Source of the DNA: Paenibacillus ehimensis NBRC 15659
GTDB taxonomy: Bacteria; Bacillota; Bacilli; Paenibacillales; NBRC-103111
DNA: 33,362 bases
Reading direction: 5' to 3'
Assembly (NCBI RefSeq): GCF_004000785.1
Contig: NZ_BILX01000072.1
Coordinates: 1-33,362 of the forward strand
Shown: piece by piece, positions 16,247 through 23,644 of the stretch
How positions within the stretch are numbered: the stretch's first letter is position 1
Layout of the letters: each line of letters opens with the position of its first letter
The notes under the pieces: model-generated
Databases searched by the model: none
The model's input: the letters and a program-made list of their open reading frames with translations, nothing else
Told to the model about the DNA's origin: nothing
Program-made: the position numbers and the translations under genes

Positions 16247-17956
16247 TCACTTGCCTCCTCCCTCGGTCTTCTCGGCTTGTCCGCCGCTTCCCGCCGCCGC
16301 TTTGGCTCCGTCTTGGCCCGCAGCCCCTTGGCTTGCCGCGCCTGCTTCGCCCGCCCCTTGACCTGCCGGGGCGCGCCCGCCGCCTCCCGCTGCTCCGTCG
16401 GCTCCAGCCGGCTGCGGAGGCGGATTCAGCTTCTCCTCGGCCTTCGAGATTTTCCGCTCGACGCCGAGCACCTTCTCCAGCATGCCGATCTCCTGATAAA
16501 TCTCCTGCGCCATCGCGTAGGAGGTTACGGCCTGCTCGTAAGACTGCGCCGTATAGCTCTGGTCGCCCTTCTTCTCCAGCTTGTCGGCGTCCAGCAGCTT
16601 CTTCTCTTTAAACACGCCGGCGATCTTCGCATCCGCCGCTTCCAGCTTCGCCGCCAGCTCCTTTTCCCCGCTGGCGAAATCGGCCTGCTGCGCTTCCTTT
16701 TTCGCTTTCGCGTAGGTTTCCTTGGCGCCTTCGTAATCCTGCGCCTGCAGCTTCTGATCCCCCTGCTTCATCAGCTCCGTAATTTGCTGATAGGTGCGGG
16801 CTTTGGCGATTTTGGCCTCCAGATCCTTCTCATCGTATATGCTTTGCTGCTTGGCTTCCTTCTGCGCCTTCTCGTAGCTCTCGAGCGCCTTGGCATAATT
16901 CCCGTCTTTGAAGGAGCCGTCCCCGTCCACGATGAGCTGCGCCGTCTTTTGCTTTTTGCCGATGAGCCGCATATGGACGACGTCGCTCACCTTGATCGCC
17001 GCATTGCGCGCTTCGCTGTACTCCTTGACCGCGTTCGGATAATCCTTCTCCTGCACCGCCTCGTCGCCGCTTTTTTCACGCTCGAAGATGGCGGCCGCCG
17101 CCTCCGCTTTAGCCTTGGCGGTCTTGTATGTATATAAATAGGCTCCTCCTCCCAGCAGCAGGAGAGGAATCAGCACCAATGCGATCTTTTTTACGATTTT
17201 CCATTTCTTCTTCGGGTCTTCCTTGAACACTTTGTTGACATAAACCGCCGCAGCCGTGTAATTCGGCACTTGCTTGTTCTGCCGGCTGAGCAGCACATCC
17301 TCCAGCGTGTCGACAAGCTCCGCCGGCTCCTTGACCTCTTCCAGCGCATCCAGCATCTCCGCGCCGTCTACGTTCTCCCATAAGCCGGGCGTGCAGAGCA
17401 GCAGAACATCGCCCTCGGACAGCGGCGTCTTCTTGGAAACGAACGGCTCGAAAGCGCCCGGCTTCCCCATATACCACAGCAGATTGTGCCGTTCCTCGTG
17501 CTTGTCCAGCCGATCCTCCGACAGCTCTCCCGCCTCGGCCATCGACCGCGACAAGCTCTGATCCTTGCTTTTCGTATGCAGCCTTCCATTGCGAAATTGA
17601 TACAGCCGGGTATTCCCGGCCACCGCCCACACCATTCGGGTGTAGTCCGTAGCGACCAGCGTCAGACTGACCTTACGCCGGACCCGGCGGCTTTCGACCT
17701 GCAGCAATTCGTGCGCTTCCCACAAATACCGTTTCAGCTTCCGGCGGGAGAGCGTCGGCTTGTCGAGAAAGCTGCCAAGCACGCTCTTGACGGCCAACTC
17801 GGCGCTTTCCTTCTCCGTATCGGAGTCGAGCCCTCTGGCAATCACATAGCAGGCTTTGTCGTCCTGCTCCGTAAACGCAAAATAATCCTTGTTGCGGATA
17901 AACGTCCCCGCCTCGGATAGAAAGCTTGTTTTGAAGTCGCTGTTTTCCTTACGCAT
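16247..17956 (-). CDS. Membrane-anchored PP2C pseudo-phosphatase with TPR-like repeats
   Basis: This 569-residue protein has a PP2C fold in residues 1-240 whose metal-binding positions are lost. The usual ADG is ARGLD (40-44), VGDSR is AGNTRLY (113-119), CSDG is CTPG (188-191) and DN near the end is PNYT (231-234). It is therefore probably a binding or scaffold domain and not an enzyme. A membrane helix follows (about 258-276). Outside it come four TPR-like units, each with GD..Y..A...Y..A (from 297 to about 490), and an Ala/Gly/Gln-rich tail (about 508-569). It lies 7 nt after the active PP2C gene. It could sense phosphorylated partners inside the cell and hold a wall-side assembly outside. 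Topology is a prediction; loss of catalytic residues is direct from the sequence. Confidence 0.72.
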   Translation of the reverse strand: MRKENSDFKTSFLSEAGTFIRNKDYFAFTEQDDKACYVIARGLDSDTEKESAELAVKSVLGSFLDKPTLSRRKLKRYLWEAHELLQVESRRVRRKVSLTLVATDYTRMVWAVAGNTRLYQFRNGRLHTKSKDQSLSRSMAEAGELSEDRLDKHEERHNLLWYMGKPGAFEPFVSKKTPLSEGDVLLLCTPGLWENVDGAEMLDALEEVKEPAELVDTLEDVLLSRQNKQVPNYTAAAVYVNKVFKEDPKKKWKIVKKIALVLIPLLLLGGGAYLYTYKTAKAKAEAAAAIFEREKSGDEAVQEKDYPNAVKEYSEARNAAIKVSDVVHMRLIGKKQKTAQLIVDGDGSFKDGNYAKALESYEKAQKEAKQQSIYDEKDLEAKIAKARTYQQITELMKQGDQKLQAQDYEGAKETYAKAKKEAQQADFASGEKELAAKLEAADAKIAGVFKEKKLLDADKLEKKGDQSYTAQSYEQAVTSYAMAQEIYQEIGMLEKVLGVERKISKAEEKLNPPPQPAGADGAAGGGGRAPAGQGAGEAGAASQGAAGQDGAKAAAGSGGQAEKTEGGGK

Positions 17957-17963
17957 CGGGTTT

Positions 17964-18809
17964 CTACCAGCCTTTTTCCAAAATCACGACGGTCGCATTG
18001 TCTTGGTGCGCGAGCTGCTTCCGCTCGATCGCTTCGATGATTTCCTGGGCGGCGTCGTAGGCGGGAATCGGCTTGGACAGTATGTCCTCCAGCTCCACTT
18101 CCGTGAGCGTATTGTACACCCCGTCGCTGCACAGGATCACTTTATCCCTCTTTTGCAGCCGGACGGGCTCCGCGCCGATCTCGATATTTTTGAAGCCTTC
18201 ATAGCCCAAGTAGTTGACCAGTTGATTCTTCATCGGACTGTCCAGCGCTTCATCCCTCGTAATTTCCCCGGATACGTAGCGTTCCTCCAGCACCGATTCC
18301 AGAATATGCTTCTGATTGACGTCAATGAAGTCCCCGTTCCGGAAAATTTTGATGACGCTGTCCCCCACCGCGCCCCAGTGAAGGTTGCCGCCTTCCACGA
18401 CAACGGCGACCAGCGTCGTTCCTCCCTGCGCCCCTTTCAGGGTGCGCATGATTTCCGCATTGCTCGCTGCCGCCGCATTCGCAAAAAACTCGGGAAGCTC
18501 CCGAATATGCTCCAGCTTGAGAAACTGCTTGACGAACGTCGTCACGGCAGCCGTACTCGCCGCCCTGCCTCCCGACAGTCCGCTGATGCCGTCGGCCAGA
18601 ACGGCGATCGTCCCGTGCGGGCTGACGAAGGTGGAGAAATAGTCGTCCTGCTCCTCGCGCGCCCCGATCGTCTGTCCGTTGCCGATCTCAAGCTTCGGAG
18701 CGGCGCCGTCCTGATGAAGCAGGCCTCTCCTGATGCGGAACAAGACCACAAGGGTGCAGGCACAGGCCCAGACAATGACATAGGGCAACCATTCGTGTTG
18801 TTCCGGCAT
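17964..18809 (-). CDS. Membrane-anchored PP2C-type Ser/Thr phosphatase
   Basis: The start at 18809 (281 residues) is chosen because AAGGA lies 9 nt upstream; two earlier in-frame ATGs at 18818 and 18815 are too close to it. An N-terminal membrane helix (about residues 9-26) precedes a complete PP2C domain. Motifs, numbered from this start, are REEQDDYF (51-58), LADGISG (72-78, metal ligand Asp73), VGDSVIK (148-154), ILCSDGVY (226-233) and QDNATVV (269-275). It should remove phosphate from Ser/Thr residues, probably those placed by the kinase at 26273. In type VI systems the same job is done by PppA. The gene overlaps the preceding FHA gene region through ATGA, and the pseudo-phosphatase follows 7 nt downstream. 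The enzyme call is secure. Confidence 0.9.
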   Translation of the reverse strand: MPEQHEWLPYVIVWACACTLVVLFRIRRGLLHQDGAAPKLEIGNGQTIGAREEQDDYFSTFVSPHGTIAVLADGISGLSGGRAASTAAVTTFVKQFLKLEHIRELPEFFANAAAASNAEIMRTLKGAQGGTTLVAVVVEGGNLHWGAVGDSVIKIFRNGDFIDVNQKHILESVLEERYVSGEITRDEALDSPMKNQLVNYLGYEGFKNIEIGAEPVRLQKRDKVILCSDGVYNTLTEVELEDILSKPIPAYDAAQEIIEAIERKQLAHQDNATVVILEKGW

Positions 18810-18814
18810 GCTCA

Positions 18815-19345
18815 TCATTCCTTACCCGATTGATCTTGGTCCCACTCGAAGTGCACTCCGCATAACGGAATGAACAGAAACTTGCTTTGGCCGAGCTGCA
18901 CGACGTCGTACGCGGTTAATTCGACCGGCGTGTAGACCGCTTCGTTGTTATGGTATGCAAGCCCCGACGCATCGCCCGGCAGCAGGAAAAAGTTCCGTTT
19001 CTTCGGGTCGTATACGACGACCGCGTGATTCCGGCGGGAGATCGTGTTGTCCCCGATAATCCGGATATGCATGTCCTCGGCCCGGCCGATGAAATTTTTT
19101 TCCGCCATGATCCGGTAATCTTGCCCTTGCTGCGGCCCTTCGATACAGACCAGCCACCCGGTCACCGGCTCGATGCCTTCGGACTCTCCCAAATAAGGCA
19201 TCGTTTTTTCGTCCTCTTGGACTCTTGCCGCTTTCTTGCCCTCGGCTTTGGAAGCCGGCTCCACGACCATGCTGCAATAGGGGCATACGCTGCCGTGCTT
19301 TCTCGTACTGAACATGTGTCCGTTGGCGCATCTTGTCAAACTCAT
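18815..19345 (-). CDS. FHA-domain protein with N-terminal zinc-ribbon-like motif
   Basis: The ATG at 19345 (176 residues) follows GGGGGA at 10 nt and starts directly at the metal-binding motif. The TTG at 19384 has no site. Cys6, His10, Cys21 and Cys24 form a short zinc-ribbon-like set. After a charged linker comes an FHA domain (about 64-170) with NFIGR (84-88) and ISRRNH (102-107), the usual phosphothreonine-binding loops; the last conserved loop is less typical (GLAYHNN). The protein is soluble. It is the second of two FHA genes and is followed by the PP2C gene with overlapping stop and start. It should read the phosphorylation state of an apparatus protein, like Fha1 in type VI secretion. 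The fold is well supported; the partner is unknown. Confidence 0.85.
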   Translation of the reverse strand: MSLTRCANGHMFSTRKHGSVCPYCSMVVEPASKAEGKKAARVQEDEKTMPYLGESEGIEPVTGWLVCIEGPQQGQDYRIMAEKNFIGRAEDMHIRIIGDNTISRRNHAVVVYDPKKRNFFLLPGDASGLAYHNNEAVYTPVELTAYDVVQLGQSKFLFIPLCGVHFEWDQDQSGKE

Positions 19346-19396
19346 GGATATCCATTCCCCCGTCTGCTTCTTCTCAAAGCTCAAAGCCGAAATGCC

Positions 19397-19948
19397 TTAC
19401 TTGACCAACAGCCTCGTATTGGCAATGTAAAGCGTATCGCCCGAATGCACTGGCTCGGGCGCGTCGCCGTTCAGCAGCCGCTTGCCGCTTTCGCCGCGTT
19501 TCCTGATGCCGACGCCGTTGCTGGAGTCGAGGTCTTCGATATACCAGTTGCCGGAAGCATAATTCAGCACCGCGTGCTGCTTGCTGACCAGAGCGGCATA
19601 CTCGGTACCCGACAAGTCGATCTGCACCTCGAGATCGGAAGAGCTTCTCCCGATCAGGAGCGACGTCTCCCCGTGAATGTACCACTCCTTGATCCGTTCG
19701 CCGTCATCGCCAAGCAGCGCCAGCTTCGTAATCGCCGGTTCCTTCTTGGCTTCGGGTGCCGACGCAGTCGTCCTCCCGTACTTTCGCCAAGCCAACCCCG
19801 TCAAGCCGATGATGAAAAAGACGGCAACGAACAGCCTCAGGGCGACGTTATCGTTCCATATATACGTATAAACCAGGGTAAAAGCCGCGACCAGCGCGAT
19901 CAGCACGTTGACTACGGTTACCCATACGGATTTTTTTTCGCTCAACAT
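19397..19948 (-). CDS. Membrane-anchored FHA-domain protein
   Basis: The 183-residue protein starts at an ATG with GGGGGA about 5 nt upstream. Two membrane helices (about 8-29 and 36-54) form an N-terminal hairpin, which leaves the rest in the cytoplasm. The FHA domain (about 74-183) shows LLIGRS (97-102), VSKQHAVL (121-128), and the closing DLDSSNGVGI (139-148), a complete phosphothreonine-binding set. A membrane-bound phospho-reader could recruit the apparatus or its baseplate to the membrane after the kinase acts. It lies between the J-domain gene and the second FHA gene. The fold and topology are well supported; the role is inferred from type VI systems. Confidence 0.88.
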   Translation of the reverse strand: MLSEKKSVWVTVVNVLIALVAAFTLVYTYIWNDNVALRLFVAVFFIIGLTGLAWRKYGRTTASAPEAKKEPAITKLALLGDDGERIKEWYIHGETSLLIGRSSSDLEVQIDLSGTEYAALVSKQHAVLNYASGNWYIEDLDSSNGVGIRKRGESGKRLLNGDAPEPVHSGDTLYIANTRLLVK

Positions 19949-19975
19949 TGGTTCCCCCGTTGGAACAGGATGTGC

Positions 19976-20419
19976 TTATTTTTTTCGGATGCCAAAATAT
20001 TTTTCGAACATGGCCGTCGTGTCGACCGGATTTTTCGTCTCGTTCTTGTTCTTGATCCCGGCTTCCCCGCTTTTGGGATGATAGCCGAAAAAACGCTCGA
20101 ACTGCTTTTCCATATCTTTCAGGTCAACATGGGGCTGGCCGCTTTCGGCGCGCCGCTCCTTCGCTTGGGTGCCGGCGCCGGATGACGAGCCGGCTTTTCC
20201 TTCCTTCTTGCGGTCCAGACGTTCGTCGTAGGCTTGCCTCGCCGACGCGTCGGACAAGGTCTGATACGCTTCGGTCACTTGCTTGAACTTCAGCTCCGCC
20301 TGCTTGCTGCCGCCGTTGGCGTCGGGATGATGAAGCTTGGCGAGCCGCTTGTAGGCCTTCTTGATTTCTTCGGGGGAGGCGCTGCGTTCGACCTCCAGAA
20401 TCTCATAGTAATTGTTCAT
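19976..20419 (-). CDS. J-domain (DnaJ-like) co-chaperone
   Basis: The ATG at 20419 (147 residues, MNNYYEILEVE) has AAGGA 7 nt upstream; the ATG at 20428 is directly against it and is less likely. Residues 3-67 are a J-domain with HPD at 31-33 and the flanking AYKRLAKLHHPDANGG. It lacks the Gly/Phe, zinc-finger and C-terminal substrate domains of DnaJ. A low-complexity linker (about 70-95) leads to a short tail with repeated FERFFGYH and FEKYFGIRKK motifs, which may be a docking site. Such a protein should stimulate the ATPase of an Hsp70, and the candidate partner is the Hsp70-like protein at 11598 in the same run. It is the first gene after the hairpin at 20451. The domain call is secure; the pairing is inferred. 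Confidence 0.9.
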   Translation of the reverse strand: MNNYYEILEVERSASPEEIKKAYKRLAKLHHPDANGGSKQAELKFKQVTEAYQTLSDASARQAYDERLDRKKEGKAGSSSGAGTQAKERRAESGQPHVDLKDMEKQFERFFGYHPKSGEAGIKNKNETKNPVDTTAMFEKYFGIRKK

Positions 20420-20450
20420 CGGATCCATCCTTACCGCCGGAAATGGAGAA

Positions 20451-20478
20451 AGTTAAGGGGCGAAGCGGCCCCTTAACT
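20451..20478 (-). terminator. Perfect hairpin after the tube gene, likely partial terminator or processing site
   Basis: An 11-bp perfect stem (20451-20461 with 20468-20478, AGTTAAGGGGC) with a 6-nt loop lies 31 nt after the tube gene stop and 32 nt before the J-domain gene start. The minus-strand sequence after it is TTCTCCATTT, a poor U-tract, so it may terminate only part of the transcripts or protect the 3' end of a sheath-tube mRNA. Confidence 0.6.
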
Positions 20479-20508
20479 CCTGTGGCTTGCAATAACCGGT
20501 CAAGCCGA

Positions 20509-20934
20509 TTATACGGCGTATCCGCCTTCGATTGTGGCGAATTCCGTTTTGTCTTTCTTTTGCTTGATGAAGAGCGTGAATGTGCCTACGCCTTCGGTGT
20601 CGCCGAAGCGCTCTTGGTAATCCACGACGAACGCGTTCGGGAAGTAAATTTTGCGCACCACTTGGCTCGCAGCGATGACTTCCAGCGTCACTTTGCGGTA
20701 GCAGTCGGACTTCTCGGCCGGTACGAGCGACCACAAAGCAAGCTTCATCGTGTCGTCGGCGCTGTCGCCGTCCGTTGCGGTGATGATTTTGCCGGAGATT
20801 TTCAGGAACGCGCCTACGTCGGTCGATCTCGCGTTGGAGTCGTTCGGCGTATCCGTGTCGTAAATCACCGATTGAATGTTGTCCATGCCCAGTTCGATTG
20901 TTTCTGCGCCTTCTACTTTCAGCCTGAAGCCCAT
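20509..20934 (-). CDS. Hcp-like / tail-tube protein candidate
   Basis: I place the start at the ATG at 20934 (141 residues), with AGGGAGGA 7 nt upstream; the reading from 21054 crosses intergenic hairpins. The chain is rich in beta strands: MGFRLKVEGAETIELG, DVGAFLKISGKI, KVTLEVIAASQVVRKIYF, then PNAFVVDYQERFGD and VGTFTLFIKQKKDK. The size, the final beta strands and the place straight after the sheath-like gene fit a tail-tube or Hcp ring subunit, which stacks inside the contractile sheath. No signal peptide is present. Sequence similarity to classical Hcp is too low for me to see by eye, so the call rests on fold style and gene order. The strong ribosome binding site and the hairpin after the gene suggest high expression. 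Confidence 0.68.
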   Translation of the reverse strand: MGFRLKVEGAETIELGMDNIQSVIYDTDTPNDSNARSTDVGAFLKISGKIITATDGDSADDTMKLALWSLVPAEKSDCYRKVTLEVIAASQVVRKIYFPNAFVVDYQERFGDTEGVGTFTLFIKQKKDKTEFATIEGGYAV

Positions 20935-20965
20935 TGATAAATCCTCCCTTAAGGTAAGTATGGTC

Positions 20966-21029
20966 CCCGACAGCGTCTGGCGCTGACGGGATTTATGTTG
21001 AAAGGGGAGCTTGCGAATGCTCTCCCTTA
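20966..21029 (-). other. Two hairpins between sheath and tube genes
   Basis: The 122-nt gap between the sheath stop and the tube start holds two stem-loops: 20966-20975 with 20981-20990 (10 bp, one mismatch, loop TCTGG), and 21001-21010 with 21019-21028 (one bulge). Neither has a U-tract on the minus strand, so they are more likely mRNA stability or processing elements than terminators. Confidence 0.45.
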
Positions 21030-21056
21030 GCAACCGCATAAGTTTGTTCAGCATCG

Positions 21057-23267
21057 TTACGCTTTAACCGGGGTGGTCCCTTTCGTGATCATCACCTCAA
21101 GGTTCTTCACGTTGCCGTTGAACACCAGGTCGATATGGCACAGGTTGCTCTTATCGTCGATAATGTAGCTCATGTCGTCGCCGTCTTGGATAATCGAGTT
21201 GACGTATCCCCGCGTGCTAAGCCATTTGCTCTTCTGGCTGCTCGGATTGTTGCTGAAAAATTTAACGATGTTGTCGTGTTTGAAGTCGCCGGTCTGGAAG
21301 CGCAGGATGCGCTCAATGTACGTGCTGACCAGCGTCTTGTAGATCGAATCGAAGCCGTCATCGGTCGACGCAAGGCTTCTCGCCTTGTAGACGGTAATGC
21401 GCTTGATATCCTTGCCCTGCAGCTGCGCGTTCTCGGAAGAGAACACGAAGCCGAAGTTTTTCCGGTTGATCGAGTCCTTGATGTTGTTCGTGAAGCCGGA
21501 AATTTCCTTGGCCATCGTCGTAACCGCCCGCAGTCCGTTCTCCCCGGCCTCGATATCGAAGCGCACGCCCGGGAACTCCCGGCTTACCGTCTTGAACGAT
21601 TCGCGCAAATATTCCGGGCACTGGTAAGCCGCCACGATCCCCGCCGCCACATAGGCTGCGCCGACGTAGACGCCTTCAATCCACAGCTTCAGAATGTCTT
21701 CCTTCTCCTGCGACAGCTTCACGCCGCCGTCCTCGGTCTGCAGCATTTTGCTGTCGATGACGACCCCGGACTTGTCCTTCGGAATAATCGTGAAGTTCGG
21801 CACGCACGGCACCGCGAACTCGCTGTATTCCTTGCGGACCAGCAAGGCGCATTTGTCGATATACTTGTCGATGCCGGCGGTCGCCATACTGTTGAACGTC
21901 GTTTCTTCGCCGGTCTCGAAGCTGAAGAACACCTGCACTTTGAAGTCCTTGATCACCTGGAGCAGCATGGTGAGCGATTCCATCGTGTTGCCGTCCTGCT
22001 TGGCGACCTTTTCGTTGCCTCGGAAGCGTTCCCGGGTTACCTTCGAAGCGCCGGAGGAATCGAGCTGTACCGAAGGAACGATGCCGAACCAGATCGTGTC
22101 GGTGAAATCGTTCTTCGAGTTGACCGTGTTCAGATACGTTTCCAGCCTCGGAATGTTGCTGCTTTTCACGATCATGTCCAGCTTGGTGTTCGTGATCAGC
22201 ATCGAAGGCTGCATGCCTTTGTTTTTGGTGGAGTATTGGTCGAAGAACATTTTGATGCCCAATAACTTTTCCACCAAAGGCTTGACGGTCTTCACGAACT
22301 CGTCCTTGGCGTTCTTGTAGAACTCCAGATACGTGTTGTAGTTCTGCACTTCCTTCTCGACATCGATCTCGCTTTGCACCGCAGGCAGCGGGCAGAACGT
22401 CCGCACGACCAGGTCTTTGACGTAAGCGGACGGTGTATCCGACACGGACTCGTAATCGTCCTCGAATACGTTGATCAGACCGTTCGTGCTGCTGTCGTCC
22501 GCGATCATCAGCTGCATCGTATCCGCTTTCGGCGCTTCGATAATTTTCAGCTCGCCGGAATCGCCGATCATCAGCATCCCGATCTGGATCGCCTCGGATT
22601 CGTTCTCTTCCTGCGCCCCTCCGAGCAGAAGACGGGTCTTGATGTCTTCGATCGCCAGCGGAAGCATCGCCATGACGTTGTTGTAGTTTTTGCTGGCGTC
22701 CTCGAACATGATGTTGAGCTTGTCCCCGAGGTCCAGCTTTTTCGGATCGCCGTCGTCCAGCTTGTCGTATTGCCCGTACAAATAATGGATTTCCTTGCGC
22801 ACCTGGCGGATGTCGTCCATCACTTTTTTCGGGGAAATCATGTCGAGCAGGTTCTCGAACTTGAAGTCCACGTTAGGGATGCCTTGGCTGCGCTTCGTGT
22901 CGATCAGCGTGAACAGCATTTTCAGAAAATCGTTGCTTTGGTCGATCTTGATCTCCGAAATGCTGTCCTCGGAAATCCCTTCCGGCTTCTTGAGCGTGTA
23001 CATGACCTTCTGGTTGGCCGCATTGAAAAACGAGTACACGGTCGGCGAAAACTTGTCCAAAAACTCGTCGAAGCTGCGCACGAGCAGATGCTGGTTGATC
23101 TCCTTGATCTTGTCGTCGCTTAAGCTGTCGATGCCTCTGACGTCCCCGACGATCGTGACGAGATCGAGCTTTTCCGGGTTGATCTCTTCGAAGAGCATGG
23201 TTCGGTTCGTTTGATTGATGATGTCCATTGAGCTGTCGGCTATAAAAACTTGCCGGAACCGGCGCAT
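21057..23267 (-). CDS. Contractile sheath candidate (TssB- and TssC-like regions in one chain)
   Basis: This 736-residue protein starts at an ATG with AAAGGAG upstream (15 nt, a long spacing); an inner ATG at 23228 has no site. The first 150 residues include LVTIVGDVRGI and RSFDEFLDKFSPTVY, a layout like the small sheath protein TssB. A coiled linker (about 150-200) follows. The large C-terminal part resembles TssC in layout: DTIWFGIVPSVQL, then KDFKVQVFFSFETGEE, a helical EGVYVGAAYVAAGIVAAY, and a final beta hairpin, CHIDLVFNGNVKNLEVMI, like the handshake strands of sheath proteins. It is first in the run and directly precedes the tube gene, the normal sheath-tube order. Similarity is at the level of layout, so a structure comparison would be decisive. 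Confidence 0.66.
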   Translation of the reverse strand: MRRFRQVFIADSSMDIINQTNRTMLFEEINPEKLDLVTIVGDVRGIDSLSDDKIKEINQHLLVRSFDEFLDKFSPTVYSFFNAANQKVMYTLKKPEGISEDSISEIKIDQSNDFLKMLFTLIDTKRSQGIPNVDFKFENLLDMISPKKVMDDIRQVRKEIHYLYGQYDKLDDGDPKKLDLGDKLNIMFEDASKNYNNVMAMLPLAIEDIKTRLLLGGAQEENESEAIQIGMLMIGDSGELKIIEAPKADTMQLMIADDSSTNGLINVFEDDYESVSDTPSAYVKDLVVRTFCPLPAVQSEIDVEKEVQNYNTYLEFYKNAKDEFVKTVKPLVEKLLGIKMFFDQYSTKNKGMQPSMLITNTKLDMIVKSSNIPRLETYLNTVNSKNDFTDTIWFGIVPSVQLDSSGASKVTRERFRGNEKVAKQDGNTMESLTMLLQVIKDFKVQVFFSFETGEETTFNSMATAGIDKYIDKCALLVRKEYSEFAVPCVPNFTIIPKDKSGVVIDSKMLQTEDGGVKLSQEKEDILKLWIEGVYVGAAYVAAGIVAAYQCPEYLRESFKTVSREFPGVRFDIEAGENGLRAVTTMAKEISGFTNNIKDSINRKNFGFVFSSENAQLQGKDIKRITVYKARSLASTDDGFDSIYKTLVSTYIERILRFQTGDFKHDNIVKFFSNNPSSQKSKWLSTRGYVNSIIQDGDDMSYIIDDKSNLCHIDLVFNGNVKNLEVMITKGTTPVKA

Positions 23268-23327
23268 GATTCTTATAGCCTACTCCTTTCCGAGCATTTT
23301 TGGATGAAGGCCGAAAACACAGGTCTA

Positions 23328-23357
23328 ATCATAGAGTCTAATGTTTTATTTTGTCAA
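23328..23357 (-). promoter_or_regulatory. SigA-type promoter of the apparatus run
   Basis: On the minus strand TTGACA (23357-23352) and TATGAT (23333-23328) are separated by 18 nt. This is a near-consensus vegetative promoter. Transcription would start near 23320, about 50 nt before the sheath start. Confidence 0.75.
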
Positions 23358-23375
23358 CTATGGATATTTATAGTT
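23356..23375. promoter_or_regulatory. Possible operator: inverted repeat next to the -35 box
   Basis: AACTAT and ATAGTT form a perfect 6-bp inverted repeat with an 8-nt AT-rich spacer, touching the -35 box of the sheath promoter. It could bind a regulator controlling the apparatus. The rest of the divergent gap 23268-23644 is AT-rich; I see no clear promoter for the VWA gene and no other gene. Confidence 0.35.
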
Positions 23376-23644
23376 ATTTTATCCTAGACAATCAAGTACT
23401 TTTTTCCCATTTTCGTGCAAATACATTTATTTTTTGGCCCTTCTGTTATATGCTGAATTAACCATATAAACCCATCCTTTCATTCCCTTTTTCATCATCT
23501 CCCCTTCAAAAATGTGTCGAACTTAACAAATCTGTATTTTTTTACTATTTGTCGCTGTATTAATTTTTCGGTCGAGTCACGCCGATAGTTTATAGCAGTT
23601 TTGGTGTTTTTTCACACATTTCACAAATGAAGGGTGAGTTTTCG

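Noticed and set aside
9731..23267. Ordinary prophage
   Set aside because: There is no capsid, portal, terminase, integrase or lysis gene, and signalling genes are interleaved with the tail-like genes.
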